Source of the DNA: Alphaproteobacteria bacterium
GTDB taxonomy: Bacteria; Pseudomonadota; Alphaproteobacteria; Rs-D84
NCBI GenBank assembly: GCA_017443235.1
Contig: JAFSOV010000018.1
Span: forward strand, 1-64,000
Length of the DNA stretch: 64,000 nucleotides
Direction: 5' to 3'
Numbering within the stretch: the stretch's first letter is position 1; each line of letters opens with the position of its first letter. A model generated the notes under the pieces. It made no database searches. It was not told the origin of the DNA and worked only from the letters and a program-made list of their open reading frames with translations. The position numbers were made by a program, and so were the translations under genes. Below are positions 61,804 through 64,000 of the stretch, in pieces.

Positions 61804-62622
61804 TTAGAAATCGATACCGAATTTAACACCGAAACCAAAGCCATCTTCGACGTCCCATGCACCGGCATCTTCATGAACGATGTCTTTTGTGACATATGCA
61901 CCGACATACTTGGTGTCATCGATGTTCATGTTCAAACCGGCCGCGATTTCCCACCAGCCAAAGTTTTCAACACTGTTATAGTGATCCATAACTTTGTAGT
62001 AATCTGCGGATGCAACTGCACTCCATCTGTCACTCATTGTCCAATGACCGGCAACACCCAAATTCAAAACATGGTTTGCCCAGAATTCAGCTTCTACATC
62101 GTCGATAACAATCTTCGCATCGTCATCGCCCCAGTTAAAGGCTTCTGTGTTAATATACAAGAAGTTCGCGTGTGCAGACAATGTCCAATCTTCGGTCACA
62201 TAACCACCGCGTACACCGGCCTTCCATGTGTACATTGTTGATTCTTTTTCGAATGCCGGACGATGATCTGCCCACATTGGCATCATTTCAAATCCACCAA
62301 CCAAATCCAATTTCCATTCGCTGTCATTAATCATACGCCATTTCAAATCGGCACCCAAATCATTCCACGCATTGCCATGGAACCAATCGTGTTCCGCAAC
62401 AGATGTTTTCACATCAATCGCAAAACGATCTGTGATACCATAACCAAATTCTTCCGCCAACGCCGCAACATTTGATTCACCGGTTGCAGAACCCAAAGTT
62501 GTTTCACTGTAAAAATGACCCGCCTTTGGCATATACAACGGATTACCGTCCATTGTGTTTGCCGCATTTGCGCCGGCCGCCGCAAAGACAGCCAACAAAG
62601 AAGTCAAAGCAATTTTTTTCAT
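61804..62622 (-). CDS. Outer-membrane beta-barrel protein, paralogue 2, 272 aa
   Basis: Signal peptide MKKIALTSLLAVFAAAGANA almost identical to its neighbours; shared blocks NTMDGNPLYMPKAGHFYSET, GYGITDRFAIDVKTSVAEHD, AGVRGGYVTEDWTLSAHANF and ending GFGVKFGIDF. It differs from paralogue 1 mainly in loops (DDDAKIVIDDVEAEFWANH), the exposed parts of such barrels. Own promoter and terminator. Confidence 0.85.
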   Translation of the reverse strand: MKKIALTSLLAVFAAAGANAANTMDGNPLYMPKAGHFYSETTLGSATGESNVAALAEEFGYGITDRFAIDVKTSVAEHDWFHGNAWNDLGADLKWRMINDSEWKLDLVGGFEMMPMWADHRPAFEKESTMYTWKAGVRGGYVTEDWTLSAHANFLYINTEAFNWGDDDAKIVIDDVEAEFWANHVLNLGVAGHWTMSDRWSAVASADYYKVMDHYNSVENFGWWEIAAGLNMNIDDTKYVGAYVTKDIVHEDAGAWDVEDGFGFGVKFGIDF

Positions 62623-62865
62623 TATTTATCCTTTCATTTTTGTTTAAGTTCATGAACTAGCTTAACTAGCTGATCACATTTTAACCCATAAATGGGAATA
62701 AATTCAAGCAAAAAATTATAACAAAGAATAACAGAACCGTGGGTAGTGGTTAGTGTTAGTGGTTAGTGATTTCTGGAATTTTATTTTTAATTTCCGTTTT
62801 TTTAAATCACACAAAAAATGGCGCAGAAATGCGCCATTTAACTAACCACTTGCACTAACCACTAA
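62623..62865. other. Gap between barrel genes 2 and 3 with CTAACCACT repeats
   Basis: Besides the promoter it holds TAGTGGTTAGTGTTAGTGGT (62745-62765, the reverse of CACTAACCACTA), the hairpin TGGCGCA/TGCGCCA at 62819-62836 and two more CTAACCACT copies at 62841-62864, just before the terminator of barrel gene 3. Confidence 0.6.
62678..62707 (-). promoter_or_regulatory. Possible promoter of barrel gene 2
   Basis: Minus strand TTGAAT (62707-62702), 18 bp, TAAAAT (62683-62678). Confidence 0.45.
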
Positions 62866-62887
62866 AAAACGCCCTTTCGGGCGTTTT
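62866..62887 (-). terminator. Terminator of the 255-aa barrel gene
   Basis: AAAACGCCC, CTTTCG-type loop, GGGCGTTTT, overlapping the last codons' downstream edge; U-tract on the minus strand. Confidence 0.85.
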
Positions 62888-62888
62888 G

Positions 62889-63656
62889 TTAGAAATCGAT
62901 ACCGAATTTAACACCGTAACCGATACCATCTTCCATTTCCCAATCGCCGGTGTAATGATTCATTGCACCATTGATATACAAACCAACATATTTGGTTGCA
63001 TCAATGTTATAGTTCACACCAAATGTACCGGTCCAACGGCCCCTATCGTGTGCCCAATCATCGGCATAGCCCGTGTATTCGGCACCCGCGACCAGGTTCC
63101 AATTTTCATCCAACGCCAATTGAGCATCGGCACCGGCGCGCCAAATATGCGAACCTTCGTCACCCCAATTGAATGTTTCGGTGTTGCCATAATTAAAGTC
63201 AACGTGACCCGCGATTGTCCATAAATATGTTGTGTAACCGGCGCGCAATCCCATTGTCCATGTATAGTGTGAATAGTCTTCATCCCAGAACGGTTTATGA
63301 TCCGGCCATACATTGCCCAGGCCATAACGACCATAAACATCAACCTTCCATTCGCCACGGTCAAACACGCGTGCGGTCAAACCCAATGACAGATCTTCCC
63401 ATGCCGCGCCATCAAAAGAATCGTATTCCGCCGCAGTCGTTTTCAAATCAACCGCCAAGAAATCTGTCACACCAAAACCGAATTCTTCACCCAATCTCCA
63501 TGTTTCAGAATTTTCAGAATGAGAATACAAAGATGTTTCGCTGAAAAAATGGCCCGCGCGTGGCATATATAACGGATTACCATCAATCACGTTTGCCGCA
63601 TGTGCGCCCGATGCCGCGAACACAGCCAATAAAGAAGTTAAAGCAATTTTTTTCAT
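62889..63656 (-). CDS. Outer-membrane beta-barrel protein, paralogue 3, 255 aa
   Basis: Signal peptide MKKIALTSLLAVFAASGAHA; NVIDGNPLYMPRAGHFFSET and ending GYGVKFGIDF as in the other two, with the middle more diverged (TAAEYDSFDGAAWEDLSLGL, YGNTETFNWGDEGSHIWRAG). AAAGGATAAATA before the start. Three copies in a row suggest duplication with loop diversification. Confidence 0.85.
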   Translation of the reverse strand: MKKIALTSLLAVFAASGAHAANVIDGNPLYMPRAGHFFSETSLYSHSENSETWRLGEEFGFGVTDFLAVDLKTTAAEYDSFDGAAWEDLSLGLTARVFDRGEWKVDVYGRYGLGNVWPDHKPFWDEDYSHYTWTMGLRAGYTTYLWTIAGHVDFNYGNTETFNWGDEGSHIWRAGADAQLALDENWNLVAGAEYTGYADDWAHDRGRWTGTFGVNYNIDATKYVGLYINGAMNHYTGDWEMEDGIGYGVKFGIDF

Positions 63657-63792
63657 TATTTATCCTTTCCTTGGTTTGTTTATTGGAAACTAGAAACTCC
63701 GTTTATCTAGTTATCAATATTTTCCTATTGAAAAAATAGAATTTCAAGAAAAAAGATTTTTGCGCCGGCACAAAAAATATGATAAAATGGCA
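63657..63792. other. Upstream region of barrel gene 3
   Basis: Holds the shared TATCTAGTTATC at 63704-63715, an AT-rich stretch with a weak minus-strand TTGAAA at 63738-63733, and on the plus strand a promoter (TTGCGC 63760-63765, 17 bp, TAAAAT 63783-63788). Confidence 0.5.
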
Positions 63793-63850
63793 CGCCGTGC
63801 GATTCGGAAAACAATCCCACGGCGCGAACCCCGCACCCATCGGCGTTTTT
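63793..63850 (+). ncRNA. Candidate short RNA with alternative hairpins
   Basis: Expected transcript from the promoter at 63760-63788. CGCCGTG at 63793-63799 pairs with CACGGCG at 63818-63824 (inner GATT/AATC), or alternatively its CGCCG can pair with CGGCG at 63841-63845, which is followed by TTTTT. No coding sequence follows on this strand within the window. Confidence 0.35.
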
Positions 63851-63896
63851 GTTTAATTTTTTATAAAATCGTCAAAGGAAAAAATTATTAAATAAT

Positions 63897-64000
63897 TTAA
63901 TTATTGCCGGATTCTAATTCCGGATTGTTTAATTTTTTTATCTCGCGCCAGTCAGCATGATTTTTCATATGCGATTCGTAATCGGCCGAAAATTTGTGCC
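63897..64000 (-). CDS. C-terminal end of an unknown protein
   Basis: Frame open from the right edge, ending SHMKNHADWREIKKLNNPEL plus ESGNN and TAA at 63899-63897. Charged and helical; other frames have early stops. The 5' part lies outside the window. Confidence 0.45.
   Translation of the reverse strand, partial: HKFSADYESHMKNHADWREIKKLNNPELESGNN

Overview
The window looks like a chromosomal segment of a small-genome, host-associated alphaproteobacterium. The support is a CcrM-type GANTC adenine methyltransferase with a RAMA tail, NrdR, alphaproteobacterial-type ribosomal proteins with Lys/Ala-rich tails, tandem outer-membrane beta-barrels and several autotransporters. Base composition is moderate and intergenic DNA is AT-rich. 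The lineage is inferred from gene content; I assign no species. Most sigma-70 promoters read clearly (TTGACA, 16-17 bp, TATAAT).

Layout. 0-3.2 kb: one minus-strand operon of small unknown proteins, six of which share a short domain with the core N-x-R-R-P-Y-x-x-x-D-F, read from a strong promoter at 2.75 kb. 3.3-7.4 kb: housekeeping genes (rnhB, a lytic transglycosylase, nrdR, ccrM). 7.4-12.6 kb: a secreted repeat protein preceded by a strongly structured RNA candidate, then a Pmp-type autotransporter. 12.7-14.2 kb: two coupled kinase-fold proteins. 14.2-20 kb: small unknown genes, tRNA-Gln(CUG), a secreted choloylglycine-hydrolase-family enzyme, a DUF1015 protein and an InlB-repeat protein. 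20-24.4 kb: two small paralogues and a large ankyrin/autotransporter protein whose subtilase-like domain seems to have lost its catalytic triad.

24.5-43.9 kb is accessory DNA dominated by long secreted Cys-rich proteins sharing the spacing C-x6-C-x4/6-C(G)-x5/6-C. At 34.6-37.1 kb a full-length member (889 aa) faces an inverted, signal-less partial copy (482 aa) with a different C-terminal tail. A 169-bp, about 97% identical inverted repeat lies inside the two reading frames, so one inversion would swap the tails. REP-like palindromic repeats cluster at 37-40 kb and flank a DUF559 endonuclease-like gene.

37.6-60.6 kb carries the str-S10-spc-alpha ribosomal supercluster on the minus strand (rpsL to rplQ). 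It is split between rpsK and rpoA by about 4.5 kb of accessory genes and repeats; rpsK is followed by a terminator and rpoA has its own promoter. infA, adk and rpmJ are not at their usual places. 60.9-63.7 kb holds three tandem paralogous outer-membrane beta-barrel genes, each with its own terminator. The window ends in a small-RNA candidate and the 3' end of another gene.
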